From positions 5,630,831-5,694,830 of the forward strand of contig WMCF01000015.1 of assembly GCA_009792885.1 (NCBI GenBank): 64,000 nucleotides of DNA. The letters run 5' to 3'. This DNA is from Eremophila alpestris peregrina (taxonomy: Eukaryota; Chordata; Aves; Passeriformes; Alaudidae). A program made the position numbers and the translations under genes. Numbering within the stretch: position 1 is the stretch's first letter; every line of letters begins with the position of its first letter. Positions 12,521 to 24,600 of the stretch are shown here, one piece after another. Under the pieces are notes generated by a model that did no database searches, had not been told where the DNA came from, and worked only from the letters and a program-made list of their open reading frames with translations.

Positions 12521-14432
12521 CTCAAATTTTTGTAAATAATTCACTTACCCCTACTGCACACACCAGCACTGTTCAGCATATGTATTCTGCACGAGCAGAT
12601 CACTGAGGCAGGTCAGGGCTCAATGATATCAGCTGAAGGTCATCTGTGATCTAAACGGAAGCACTGATAAAGCTACAGTCCCTCAAGGTCAAAGATAAGA
12701 ACTACACTGAGATATTTGTAATGTGGACGAAAGGTTAAACAATAGAGAGAAAAGTGTGGTATTGTTTCAGTTAACACACTAATGATTTTTCTATTGTTCC
12801 TTAGGAGACACTGTTTCAGAGGATTCAGCTGCTTAACCCTTTTTGAGTGCCACGTACATGTAAGTGCTGGATGTGAGCAATTAGAGAATATCACTTCCCA
12901 AAGTTGGTGATGTTAAGCAGTAGCTCAGAGCCGTAATATGCTGCTGCTAATACAGCTGAACTGCAGAAGGGAGCAACAGCAATTTTTATTGCAGGCTTTG
13001 AAAAGAGAAAAAAACCCCACAACTGGATGCTGTATCAAACAATAACAGTTAAAAAGATTAATGCATTTAAGTAAAATACAGCTTACCTTGAATTTCTCCT
13101 TAAAGTAAATTTAAGTCCCAGACCTGAGGAGAATTAGAGAATGTGCCAAACATTTCCCACTGTAACATCTTCCCTTACTTAAAAGGCTTAGAGAAACTAA
13201 TAGAGAGATCCTTGAATTATTGCAATACGACACTCTATCTGATGTTGGCAGTAGCCAAAGCACTGAGATTAAAAATGATACATCCTTCAATACTAGGCTG
13301 TTTTTTCTTCTTTTTTTTTACCCAGTTATATTACTCAGAAAATAAATCTAGACAACAAATAGTCACTGTTTATCACTATTTGGTTTATACTTTCTAATAG
13401 CAAAAGTGTATGTGCATTTGAGATTCTGTCTGTGCTCTAACAGCGGGGAATTTATTGCATGCAATTGACGTACATGAAGATCACAGAATAGTTGCCTTAC
13501 ATTTTCCCATTCTTTCTGCCTCACTGCTGTTCTAAAACCAACTTTCCTTTCTCCAGTGTATTTCTCATGGAGAAATAACCATAACTAAACAAAAGAAGGT
13601 CTCTTTTTGTTTTTAGCTAAGCAAGATGGTACAGGAGTACTTTCTTACTGAAAGCAGGACTCCTGTCTGCATCAATATTATTCAATCCTTACCCAACTGT
13701 ATATGAGCTAGCTGAAACAGTGTTAATTAGAATTAAGCAAATGATTTTTCAGCCACTCATTTTATTTGTGGATATGTCTTCATTTTCTTCTGGAATATTT
13801 ACATTGCAGTTTCTTCAAAGATACATTTTTCAACTTGTTTAATATTCTTTTTGACTTGAAAGGTTTTATTGAATTAACTAGGAAAGGTTTTTGGCAAGTT
13901 CATGCCTAAAATCAACTTGTGTTTTATGGCACAGACAATGGCACAAACTGATCATGTAGCTCATGTGTCAATATTTCCCTCTGTTGGTTCCCGTGCCCTA
14001 GATACAAAAGGATGACTTGAAAATAACACTAGGATTTCGAATCTGTCATCAAGTATGCAAGAATAAAAACTTCAGAAACTTTCCATTTTTGGTCTTGCTA
14101 CTATCTTGTTCAAAGTGTCATTCTTACAGGAAAGTAGACCACCAAAAATTAGTGTCTGTATGAAGAATTAAAATGTGATGTTCTTTCATCACAAAGGCAT
14201 TGCTCGTGACTGCACACTTGTAGCAGTGAAGGGTGCTGTTATATTATTTAATTGTCTTTGTGGGAAAGCACTAGCAAAGATTTATGAAGACACTGACCAT
14301 TTATTTTAACTTGTATCATGTTATGTAAAAGCAATCAATGTATTCTATCTAGCAGTTTACTAATTCTGCATTTACCAGCCTATGGCACCTGACACAGTGA
14401 CTGTAGAGAATAATCTGTGGGCTTTAGATGTG

Positions 14433-14488
14433 TTGCTTGTGTTAATACAGGCTTAAACCTCTTTTTCCTCAAGCATTAACACAAGCAA
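14433..14488. repeat. Perfect 14-bp inverted repeat (hairpin)
   Basis: TTGCTTGTGTTAAT at 14433-14446 is exactly complementary to ATTAACACAAGCAA at 14475-14488, with a 28-base loop. The flanks do not extend the stem. Confidence 0.85.
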
Positions 14489-16990
14489 ACTGGCATTAGT
14501 CTTCTTAACTCATGTTTACTTTCCATGAACATATAAGAAGTATATGTTCCTATTAAATCTATTTATGCTATATGTAATTTTGCAAATGATCACAGAAGTA
14601 CTTTTCTAACATTTGCTTCTGGACCCAGCTATGCATTATGAAACTGCAGTCAGTATGGGTAACTATGTCAGAAATTATCCTCCTGTCTGAGACCAGTTTC
14701 ACTGCCTACACCTCAGGCTGGCCAATACCTGCCAGTCTCTCTTTGGAATTTTACATGCTGTGTGTTACACACTATTTCAGAGAAAAAAATTACAGGAACA
14801 ATTTTGAAGTTCTTAGCCTAGTTTCTTAGCTTGTATAAATCAATGCGCACTGTTGTAAGGTAAAAGAAAGTGTAGGATGAAGATCTGTTGTTGAGTCTTC
14901 AACTTAAATACAAAGAGGGTTGACAGAAAAGAGCATGTAGAGAAATGGCAAGGGAAAACAGGAGTGCTGAGGAGTGAAGGAAAGAAACATTTAAGGAGCA
15001 GAGGCACCAAAATGGACATGTAGGGTGCTATGGGACATGGTCACAGCAGACTGAGGCTCTGACTGGAAAAAAAGTAGGGCACATTAGAGGCCGTAATAAG
15101 ATGGAATCTTCCTTACTTGTATCGAACTTGAACTCTTTTTTTTTTCCCTATATCTAAAACTATAGCACTTAAAACGAATCGCCAGGTATTGTTAATTTAT
15201 TGTGAGTAATGTGATTTTGGCCATGACTGTGGGATCATTTGTGATAATTGATTCTGGATGAAAATGCCTCTTTCTCATCCCTTAATTTGCACACAAGGTT
15301 GACTTGCACTGAGCTCCGGGCCAAGAGCATTTTACTCAACTCTATATCCTTCATAATCTTTATTATTAGATCTCTTTCTAGGTAACTATCCCTCACACAT
15401 TTGAAAAATAGGAGTTTGACAATGTCACTGAATTAAATCTGTGAATAGAATGTGCCTTGTAGTATAGAAGACCCCAATACCATTGGCTGTACCGGAATTA
15501 ATATAAAACGGAGCAAAAAAGTGTTCTTTTGAAGCTCACAGATCTTCACCCTATCCATCCTTTACTTTGAAACAACATAAAGTGAGAAAATAGGCTGTTT
15601 TCATAGCTTTCTGTTAATAGAGCAGACCATTTCGTATAACAAGAAAGCACCATGAGCATTTAAGGTTTTAAATGCAAATCTTCAGGTTTTATTTTTACAG
15701 ATGATTAAGCTTGCCTGGTAAGTCTGCAATCCCTAGTCCTCAATTTGCTTCCAAAATAAAATAACATAGTAAATACATTCTTTTAAATACATGCCTTTTA
15801 AATACTCTAGTAACCTTAAAAGAGAGATCTGTGTTACATCTTCACAACACCAGATTTAAAATGGTAAACTTTAAATATTTTTAGGACTTCTCCCTGGCAC
15901 CAAGACTAATTGACATGGAATATGTTGTTAAAATCCTTACCCTCCAGGGTAGCCACATGTAAATTGCTACCACTTAATCATGGTCCTGGGTCTTTGCTGG
16001 CTCCTAAATAATGCCTAGGAATGTCTGGAAGAAGGTTGTTTGGCCTGGGCCAAAACCACAGAAAAATCTGTTCTGATGGTTCAGCAACATGAAGAACCAA
16101 GATCCAGAGTGTGGGAATATTTCTAGGAAGCAATGGTTCTTGAGGAAGCGGAGCAGACTGCTGCTCTCCTTCCTGGGTCTCCATGTGCCTCTCAAGTTCA
16201 AAAAGTAACAGACAGAATGTTTTGGTGTGCCTGTGTACAACCTGCCCAGAAATTAATATAAATTCTTTGCAAAATTGATTGAATTTTTAACTTGCATTGC
16301 ACATTATGGAGGCAATCTAGGGTAATATTGTTTTGCAATACTTGTTTACTACTTAATGGAAGTGGATTCCTTAGGAAGAGGTTGAAATACTTAATTGTAG
16401 AATGTGTATGGCATTGAGAGCAATGTATTCAACAGATATTACCTTTGTGTCCAGCGGGTGGACAACCTTGCCTGAGTACTCAGTAAAGGTCAAAAAATGA
16501 ATTAATAAGCTTATCTTTCCAGAAAACAAGCTTCGTTCTAGAAGGCATAACATTAGTGTTTACCAGGCTGCCCTGGGGAATCACTAATGATGTACAAAGC
16601 TTTCTACCTATAGGTCACTGATTTTAATCCAAACCAGCTCAGCAAAGACTAATTTGTCTTAGGAGTGCCACTGGTTTATGTGTCAATTGAGTGGGTTTTT
16701 CAGACAGTGAGACATACTTATAAAGCATAAACTTATAATTTGAAGTATGTTTGTCTGACACAATAGTTGTTTTGAATTTTTTTTCAAATGGCTTTTACAT
16801 CAAATTGGTAAGTTTTTCATAGCTAAAGATTTTTTCAAAAGGTATCTAATTTAAATGTACCACTTTCAAATTATAGTGTGTCAGCAACATCTCTGAAGAA
16901 ATGGTGCTATTAATTAATCTCATTTTGAGAAACGCCATATTTCTAATTAGAATTGGCTTTGAAAGGAGGGTTATAAGTGCAAGTCCCAAA

Positions 16991-17278
16991 TCACAAACTC
17001 ACCTCCTTTGGTCTGTACTGTTCAACTGGGACACTCCAATGTATAAAATGCCTACTGGAAAATCCTGTATCAGAAACCCTAATCACTTGTAGAAACTTAC
17101 AAGTAGGAAAGAAGCATTTGTGTTGTGTAGACAAAACAAATGCTAAGTGAGGTGCTGCCCTGCACCCAAACTGGTTGGGGATGGACCAGTCAGTGTAGTC
17201 TTGGGCATAGCTACTGTTAAATGGTGCTCCACAACATCCAAAGAGAGCGAGGAAGGCAAGTAGCAGAGCACAGCCCAT
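16991..17278 (-). other. 95-codon ORF with signal-peptide-like start, unidentified
   Basis: The frame begins at ATG 17278. Its first 18 residues (MGCALLLAFLALFGCCGA) form a short hydrophobic helix ending in small residues, as in a secretion signal. An NSS N-glycosylation motif follows at residues 21-23 and several cysteines come later. No family is recognised and no promoter, poly(A) site or splice context was found. Hydrophobic starts arise easily from random T-rich codons, so I treat it as an observation and not a gene. Confidence 0.12.
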
Positions 17279-17679
17279 AGGCTCAGAACGGTCAGACTCT
17301 GATTTCCTCAGGAAAGAGATGGGTGAGATCTTGTGGGAGGCAACATTTGAGGAAAAAGGAGATTAGGAAAGCTGGCAGGTCTTCCAGACAAACCATCTTC
17401 AAGCTCAAGAATGAGCCACTCTGATGCTCAGGTAAGTTGGTATATGTATTAGGAGACCTGCTTGGCTGAACTTGGAACTCATAACTGAATCCCAGTGTAA
17501 AAGGCACTATAAAGGCAAGGCTCGTGAGGACAGGGTGCAAATAAGAACCCAGAAACATTGTACAGAAACACTATGGATTTGAAACTGGCAAAGGATATTG
17601 AATAAAGCTTCTATCACCTTGTACTTCATTGCTGAGGTTTCTGCTGAGCCAGTGCTGTACCCTGGCAGTGTTGTACCCT

Positions 17680-18268
17680 GGCAGTGATGGAGGCTAACAG
17701 CATCCTGAGCAGAAGCAGCAGGAGTGGAGACAGCTGATAAAGGGAAATTATTAATCTCTGACTTCTCAGTAATCATTAACCTGTATCCAGAAGGATGCAG
17801 CCCGGTTTGGCTGCCCAGTACAGGAAAGATGTTGATAAGATGAGGTGAATTCCATGGAGGGCCACCAAGGTTGTTTGGCCTTGCAAAGGTGAACCTGATG
17901 GACCAGGATTTATTCAGCCTGGGAGAGAGGCAGTTGCAGGGGCACCTAACAGCATAGCAGTGCCTATGGGTGGTTTTGGAAGGGATGGAGCTAGACCCTT
18001 CACAGAGGAATGTGGTGGGAAAAGGGCATAAACTGAAGCAGAGGAAATTCCATCTGAGTGAGGAAAGAAGTTGTACTCTGAGGAGAGCCAAGCATTTGAT
18101 CAGGTTGCTCTGAGAGGCCAACCTTGGAAATTTTTGAGTCTTGGCTGCATAAATCCTGAGAAACCTGGTCAGAGCTACCTCTGCTCTGAGCAGTTGCTTG
18201 GACTGCTCTAGTGCTGTAGTGCTGCAAACATCCTGTAGTGTCTTCACGCCTGAATGATCCTGTGATAG
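17680..18268 (+). mobile_element. CR1 LINE fragment, 3' part of ORF2 and tail
   Basis: The fragment follows the CR1 consensus in order. It starts at the gctaacagcatcctg word (17691-17705), then cagtacaggaaagatgttga (17817-17836), tggagggccaccaagg and cagcctgggagagagg. It ends with agcagttgcttggact (18189-18204) and a degraded tail (tgatcctgtgatag) derived from ATTCTGTG units. CR1 is the dominant bird LINE. Copies are truncated at the 5' end by incomplete reverse transcription and terminate in short octamer repeats, not poly(A). This copy covers only the C-terminal coding end and 3' UTR, with frameshifts and indels throughout. The 259-codon open frame on the opposite strand (17507-18286) is a by-product. 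Family and direction are fairly sure; the exact left boundary is not. Confidence 0.8.
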
Positions 18269-18819
18269 TGCTGGTAAAGCTGACATTAATTTAGCTGCCG
18301 GTTGTGAGAGAGTTGAAAGATTTCATGAGAGAAGTAAACCCCACAGTCCAGTTTCTTAATAATATTACTGAGTTTTGATGTATTTGACATATGATTTTTG
18401 TAGTTCTGAGCAAAAATCTAGCTTGCTAAACATGGGCTGGACAGTGTACAAAGGTGGTGATGAATCACTCTCAGTGCTTAGTTTGAATAAGAAATAATAT
18501 TTGTCACCAGCTATAATTACCAGCTCTCATGGAGCAAGCTCCACCTTGTATGTAGTTTAATAAACTCTACTGAGAAACCTGAGAGCTGAAAGGGCAGGAT
18601 GCAAAAGGAGCAGCCCACAGTCTCCAAACAAGTGCAGTTGACACTTATTATTGAGACTGTGGGAAAGATGTGCTCAGCCATTGCTGGTGATGTACCTGTC
18701 CTGTGGTTTAACTGAGCACTGAGGTCTTTGAGGCTGTCAATTTCATAAGGAGTAAATTTACTTAAAAAATAACTGACAGATGAATTTAGAGAGCATTTTG
18801 TTGCTCTAGCCCTGGAGAG
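18269..18819. other. Unassigned DNA between CR1 and SINE
   Basis: Ordinary mixed-composition sequence. A minus-strand open frame of 113 codons spans 18517-18858 but runs into the SINE and has no family features. Confidence 0.5.
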
Positions 18820-19036
18820 GGGACCAGGAGACCTGGCTTCTATTCCCATGTCTGTCACAGGCTTCCTGGACCATCATCTTACATCTTTGTTTCTCAGTTT
18901 CCCCTTGGGCATAATATGGATAATACTTACCCACTTTACAGGGCTTAATTCATTAATGTCTGTAAGGTGCCTTGAGATCTGTGTGCACAAGGCACATTAG
19001 CACGGCAAAGCATTTAGTATATTATTTTATTATTTA
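18820..19036 (+). repeat. MIR-type SINE (amniote MIR family)
   Basis: The element is recognisable along its length. The tRNA-related part includes aggagacctggcttctattc (18827-18846), matching the box B region. Then follow tctcagtttcccc (18892-18904), ataatatggataatacttac (18911-18930), and the tail part gtaaggtgccttgagatct (18962-18980) ending in TATTA-type repeats near 19020-19036. MIR elements were spread by L2-like LINEs before the amniote radiation. Some copies have been reused as enhancers or exons, but nothing here shows that. Confidence 0.75.
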
Positions 19037-20654
19037 AGACATCTGGGACCATTTCCACTGATGTGCTCTATCCATTTTGCACTGCTTTGGTGTTGCAAAG
19101 CAGCCATATTCCTCTTTAACAAGCCAGTGAGGCTGAGTTTATGACTGACTTAAAATACCAGCCATTGAAAACACCTAAAGGCTGCTATGAAATATGGCTG
19201 AAAGCCATTTGCTGAAAGGATGACTGATGATTTTTCTCTTCAGAAGGTGGAATCTGTGCAGAATTTTATATGTTTAATGATAGGCATTATTGCAATAGTG
19301 GACGGATATTTTGGCAAAGTGAAGGATAGGAATGACATTGGTGCAAAAATACATAGGTGTATATGCTAGGAAACTCTGATGTGGACAAGAATGTGACATC
19401 TTCTGGCAGGCTGAGGTTGGCCTGAAAAAACAGAGTGTATGTACTGGGCCAAACCCTGGTAAATTCAATGCACCGTTATTCAATCTCTTTCTACTTTTTC
19501 CTTTAAATGTTGGGAGTTTTCTACATTGCTTTCATAAATATGATCACAGAATTTTCTTACAGAAACTGGTACACAGCAGTTGGCTTTTTGGTAGAACCGC
19601 AATTGTGCACCATGGGGAATTATTCTCATGAAGCAATAAATACTAGTTCAACTTCATACATGTTTATTCACACACACAAACACCCATGTGTGCACACATT
19701 TATGTGTTCAGTGTGAGAGACCTAATATCAATTAGCTACTCCTAGGTCCTCTGAATGATAAAATTGTCATTCATTTATTTAAAGTGACAATAAAAAGGAA
19801 TGGTTTAGCAGAGGTTTTACCCTTTTTTGGGACACATGGACTGAAGCCCAAGTCACAGCACAATCTTGATATTGATCTCTCAGTGAGAGAGTTAATTTGT
19901 CAATGACTGTAATTTGCCAAGCTTTATGAATCCATTCTTCTTCCTTTAGAGGAATATTTCTCTTCTAGATCTGTGCTATTACTTTTTTTTTTTAATGCAG
20001 TAAAGATAAAAAATGGCATACATCTCTGAATTCTTTCATATACATAGAAACAAGTTTGGGACTGGTAAAAGAACATGGGACTGAAAGGCACAGCAGCAGT
20101 CCTCTGTCCATCTCTGTGCTTTTAAGGGCACTGTGCCATGTAATATTAACTGTTATCCTACCACAGCTGCCTTGAAAACCAGTAAAATTTTTGCCCCCAT
20201 TCCTATAAGAAGGCAATTCCAAAAGCTCAGTACTCAGAGGGACAGGAGAGATCTTTCAGTCTCCCCCCAAATTATATGATGTACAGATTTAACGTTAGAC
20301 TTTCTAACACTGTTCTTTTCCTTGGTTGAATTCTAGGGAATTAAGCTGGCAGGTCTGGGGGTCCAGGTACCCTGGCAGGAGTGGGCAGAGAAATGTAATC
20401 AGGAACAGCACATGGCTGGATTGCTGCTGGCAGAAGTGACATGTGACCACAGCTTTAGTCTCATTTCTGCTCTCTCCTTCCCATTCCCCTGACTATTCTA
20501 TTAGCCTTTTCCTAGACTTTTTTCCCCCATCTGAATTCATCTTTCCTGAATAAGCAGCGTCGCACATAGTATTCCATGTGAAGTGTGTGTGATGACATTA
20601 ATATTTTCCTATATTTGATGGATATAACTTCCCTAGTATTTATCCAATTCCCAA
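19037..20654. other. AT-rich DNA, nothing recognised
   Basis: A short CA/TG-rich patch (19670-19715) is the only structured part. No gene or repeat family is recognised. Confidence 0.55.
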
Positions 20655-21226
20655 ATTTTGGAAGTGAAGCAGGTGAGGCAGAAGGGAAGCTTGTTTGAAC
20701 AGGAATATTCTCTTGGAATTAGGCAAAAAAAGGAAGGTGTATGCCCAGTAGAAGCGAGTTTAGGAAAAATATATAGAGATGCTGCTTGCCACTGCTGCCA
20801 GGATACCTTGATGGTGAAAGGCAATGTAAAAATAACATCAACCCATTACAGGATGAGGATGGTCACTTCACAAACAGGGAGAAACATAAGCCAGATGTGT
20901 TTAACACGTTCCTTGCCTTTGTCTTCAACACAGATTACAGACCAAGGGGGGCCCAGTGCCCTGAGCTGGAGGACCATGCCTGGGATAATGATCAATTTGC
21001 AGTTGACCCTGAAATTGTGCTGGATCTGCTGCTCCAGATGGATTTCTACTTATCTATGGGGCCTTTTGGGATTCATCCAAGAGTCCTTAAAGACTGGCTG
21101 ATGTCATTGCAAAACTTCTCTCAATGATTTTTGAGCAGTCTTGAGAATCTGGAGAGGTCTCAACTGAAATCTGGAGAACATCCCAGTTTTCAAGAAGGGC
21201 AAGGAGGAGAACCCCAGAAACTACAG

Positions 21227-21269
21227 ACTTTACCAGGCACTTCAGCATAACTTCAGTGCCTGGTAAAGT
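21227..21269. repeat. Perfect 15-bp inverted repeat inside the CR1 copy
   Basis: ACTTTACCAGGCACT (21227-21241) and AGTGCCTGGTAAAGT (21255-21269) are exact reverse complements around a 13-base loop. The right arm is the normal CR1 codons for VPGKV, so the left arm appears to be an inverted copy replacing ancestral sequence. Confidence 0.9.
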
Positions 21270-21659
21270 TATGGAAAAGTTATTCCATAACTGGGAGATA
21301 TTGAAAAACACCTGAAAGACAACACAGTCATTCATCACAGCCAGCATGGCTTCATGAGGGGAAAGTCCTGCTTATCAAACCTGATTGCCTTTCATGACAG
21401 GGCAACCCACTTTGGTCAAGGGAAGTCAGTTGATGTAATCTTTTTGGATTTCAGTAAAACTTTTGATACTGTCCCTCACAGGATCCTCCTGGACGATATG
21501 TCCAGCCCACAGCTGGATAAACACATTATGGGATGGGTGAGCAACTGGCTCACAGGTCAGGCACAAAGGGTTACAGTGAATGGGGTGACATCAGAGTGGT
21601 GACCTGTCACTGGTGGTCTTCCACAGGGCTCCACCCTCAGTCCTTCATCATCTTCATAA

Positions 21660-21675
21660 ATTCTGTGATTCTGTG
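21660..21675 (+). repeat. CR1 3' terminal repeat, two ATTCTGTG units
   Basis: Two exact octamers mark the 3' end of the CR1 copy and confirm its plus-strand orientation. CR1 uses these octamers where many other LINEs use poly(A). Confidence 0.9.
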
Positions 21676-21678
21676 ATG

Positions 21679-24600
21679 TGCTCTAGGAGCTGGCTTTTTG
21701 CAGATAAAACACACAGGCCCACATAAGTATTCTGTGACTGACTGACACAGCCTGTTCTTTCTCCTCTGTCATTTCTAATTTGTGAGCTCCCATCTCAGAA
21801 TCCAAGTTCTTGTTACTAGTTCTTAGTTTTATGACCTTCCATTTTTTACAGTAATCCATTTCAGCCCATTTCTTGTATTCCAGCAGTGAAGGTCACCTAC
21901 TCCCTCCTGTAGGATATTTCAGTCTAATAAAAATCAGCCTGATTTTATCTTATGGCAAGAACAGAGATGTTGGGAAAGCTGAGCTCCAGTGGTGCCCACA
22001 CATTCCTGCTCAGAAACATGAGACTGAGTCTTGGGTCTACAACTCAGAGGTGACAAGAATGACTGCAGCTACACCCAGTGATCTAAACAATGACAGTGTT
22101 CTACTAGGTTCCTACAGAAGCTCATAAAGGGGATGTAGTCACTACAGTTTGGACAGCTAGGTACTCTAAATTTGCAGAAATTATCTTCACTCGGTGTTTT
22201 CACTAAAACATGGTTAATTTTTCAGTTATTAAAATTGGTGAGTAAACACTTGCATAGAAAATGTTCCCCTAAGCCAACAATAAGAAAGATCATGAAATGG
22301 TATTTGAAGTTATATTGGAAATACCATTTCTGATAACCAAACCATTAAAACTATTTTTAAACTATATTTGAATATGATCAGATAGGTAATTATACTGAAT
22401 TTTTGTTGTTTTATTTTCTGACCAGATTGGTGCCTTTTGATCTTGTTACAAAATCTTAGATTTAATTGTATATCTTTAGTTTGGGCAGCTGCTTTTGCAG
22501 CTTCACTCCAGGCACTCCCTTTTTTTCATTTCCAAAGATCCTGAGAATACTAATCTTTAAAAGTACCTACAGTTCATATGTCTATTGTCATGTCTGTATA
22601 AACTGAGATAAACTTCAACCCTGATATGCTGGTCTACATTTATTTATATTTTCAGTGATAGGTATTTGTAAAGAAAGGGTTCAAAAATCAACATTATTAA
22701 AACCTTACAGTAACTATAATATTTTTCAGACCTTTGAATGAAGATGAAGCTGATACATTTGATAGCTGTATATTATTTATTTATGTTATGAGAAGCAACA
22801 ATCTAATCTCATCTCACAGTTTCCATAACAAAAAAGGCTGAACTGTAGAATGGTCAAAAGGCAAATGTGGCTGACTTTGACTAGTGAGTCACCTCTTGTC
22901 TTGATATAGATTGTCACTGTGGAAAGAACAGGGATACTTGGCAACCACAATCATTAGGCACAAATTTCAGAGTCACACATCAGCATTGGCTGTCATTCCC
23001 TGAAGCCCACATATTACTGGGTTTAGAATGAAGAAATTTTAAATGACTGGTGATCTCATAAAATGCAACTTTATTTTTGAGAGCTTTCACAAAATAGTAT
23101 TCAAAGACATGCATGAAACTTTCAATACTAGTTTAATGCAGCACCACAATTAGAAGCGCTTTTTGTGACATGGTATTGATGTTTGGCTGACATCAAGTAA
23201 CTCTATCCCTTGCCTGAAAGTGCATATTGATAAGGACAATAAACAGACATGAGACTAGGTGCCTTCCTCCAAGTAATGATTTATCAGTTACACAGTGTTT
23301 GAGACAACATCCTTTTATAAAACAGAGGGGGATGCAAACGAGATCAGGTGGTAGCACTTGAATCTGCCTGTTTGTCCATTAGGGTAAGGTAGACTGAAAT
23401 AACATAATTACATACAGGTACATTATGTATTTGGTAACCATACTGTGACTTTAATGCTGCTAATGACCAGTAAATTGAGGATTGAGCTGGAAATAAACCA
23501 GGTTTAGGGGCAGAGCTGATGATATCACTGTATACAAATTCATGTGCTTTGGTTCATACCTTTAACTACTCGTATGCATGGTGCAGTTTTTCACTGAGGT
23601 GTGATGATGCTGCATTGGAACCACAGCACAATTGGTATTAGACTGTCATCCAAATCAGATTTGCAGTGTTTGTGCAGCTGCCACAGTGGAACTGGACTAA
23701 CCCCATGCGAATACCAATTGCTATCTAGGATGAACACAAAAAATAAAGCAGATGCTAGAGGCTGAAGTTTTAAAATGGGTAGATGCACTTATAGTAATTT
23801 TCAAATTCACTGAATGTGCAGCAGTAAATGTCTCTTCACCTCCACATCTGAGAGGCAGAGGTTTTCTTGAACTCCCTTTACATAGTCGGCCTACTTCCTA
23901 GCATATAATCAGTATTCAGGGTGACTCTTGTTACTAAGATTCAGTTCCTCTACTCTTGTCTTGATTTTAGTCTTGCAGATAATAAAAAAATAACTATTAC
24001 CAACAAAGAAACAAACAGAAAAAAACCCCAGACCTTTCCTCCAGAAGCCCTAAATCACCTTCAGAGATTTAAGACCAGGATCTGATGCCCACACATGGGT
24101 GTGCATTTACATGAGATATCCCAGCTTTTATCTGAGAACTTGGACTCAAGCAGCCGTGGCAGAAGGATAGAGGTTTCCTGTAGGTCCTGTGTAATTTTTG
24201 TCAGCCTATGTCAATGCTCAGCATGCCAAGGACACCTCAACAGGGTGCCTATGAGTGAGCAGCTAAGCCATGCCTGCAGTGTCCATAGGGTATGGTGTCT
24301 AGGCTGCCACTAACTCAAAGGCTTAGGATGAGATTCATACCTAAAAGTAGGTTTCTACTGTTGTACCAGAGACTGTGAGGTATTTAATCAAATTCTAGTT
24401 GCTGCCCTGGGAGGCTACAGGTCTTCCAAAAGTTGTGGGTCATGTCTAGCAGCCCTGTGAGTATATCTCTGATCTGTGAGAACCTCTGAAATGGCTGCAA
24501 GTGCCTTTCTTTAGGTAACTGAATTTCACCAACGTGTCTATTTCAGAGTAAACCAAAGAGCTCTTCAGTTTCTGTGGGGTACACCTGTACTGACTCTACA

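Larger units (their letters stand above)
12521..17679. other. AT-rich DNA with two small inverted repeats
   Basis: No gene or element family is recognised. A perfect 14-bp inverted repeat lies at 14433-14488 and an interrupted one at 16700-16758. A short tandem duplication (16-bp unit, 17656-17686) sits just before the CR1 fragment. Confidence 0.55.
20655..21678 (+). mobile_element. CR1 LINE ORF2 fragment (RT domain), internally deleted
   Basis: This is decayed coding sequence of CR1 ORF2, the endonuclease and reverse transcriptase protein. The region before the RT palm is readable over 20658-20830 (LGIRQKKEGVCP word) and, after a frame change, 20846-21127 (DEDGHFTN, SMGPFGIHPRVLK). The palm begins at 21354 with RGKSCLSNLIAFHD and includes FLDFSKTFD, whose first Asp (codon 21447-21449) is a catalytic residue of the RT core. 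A TGA at 21600-21602 interrupts the frame just before PVTGGLPQGSTLSP. About 50 bases later the sequence jumps to two ATTCTGTG units (21660-21675), the CR1 3' terminus. The F-ADD catalytic motif, thumb and 3' UTR are therefore absent. At least two frame changes and one stop make it non-functional. Confidence 0.92.

Noticed and set aside
17507..18286. 259-codon minus-strand frame, the longest in the window
   Set aside because: It is antisense to a clear CR1 fragment and has no family features.
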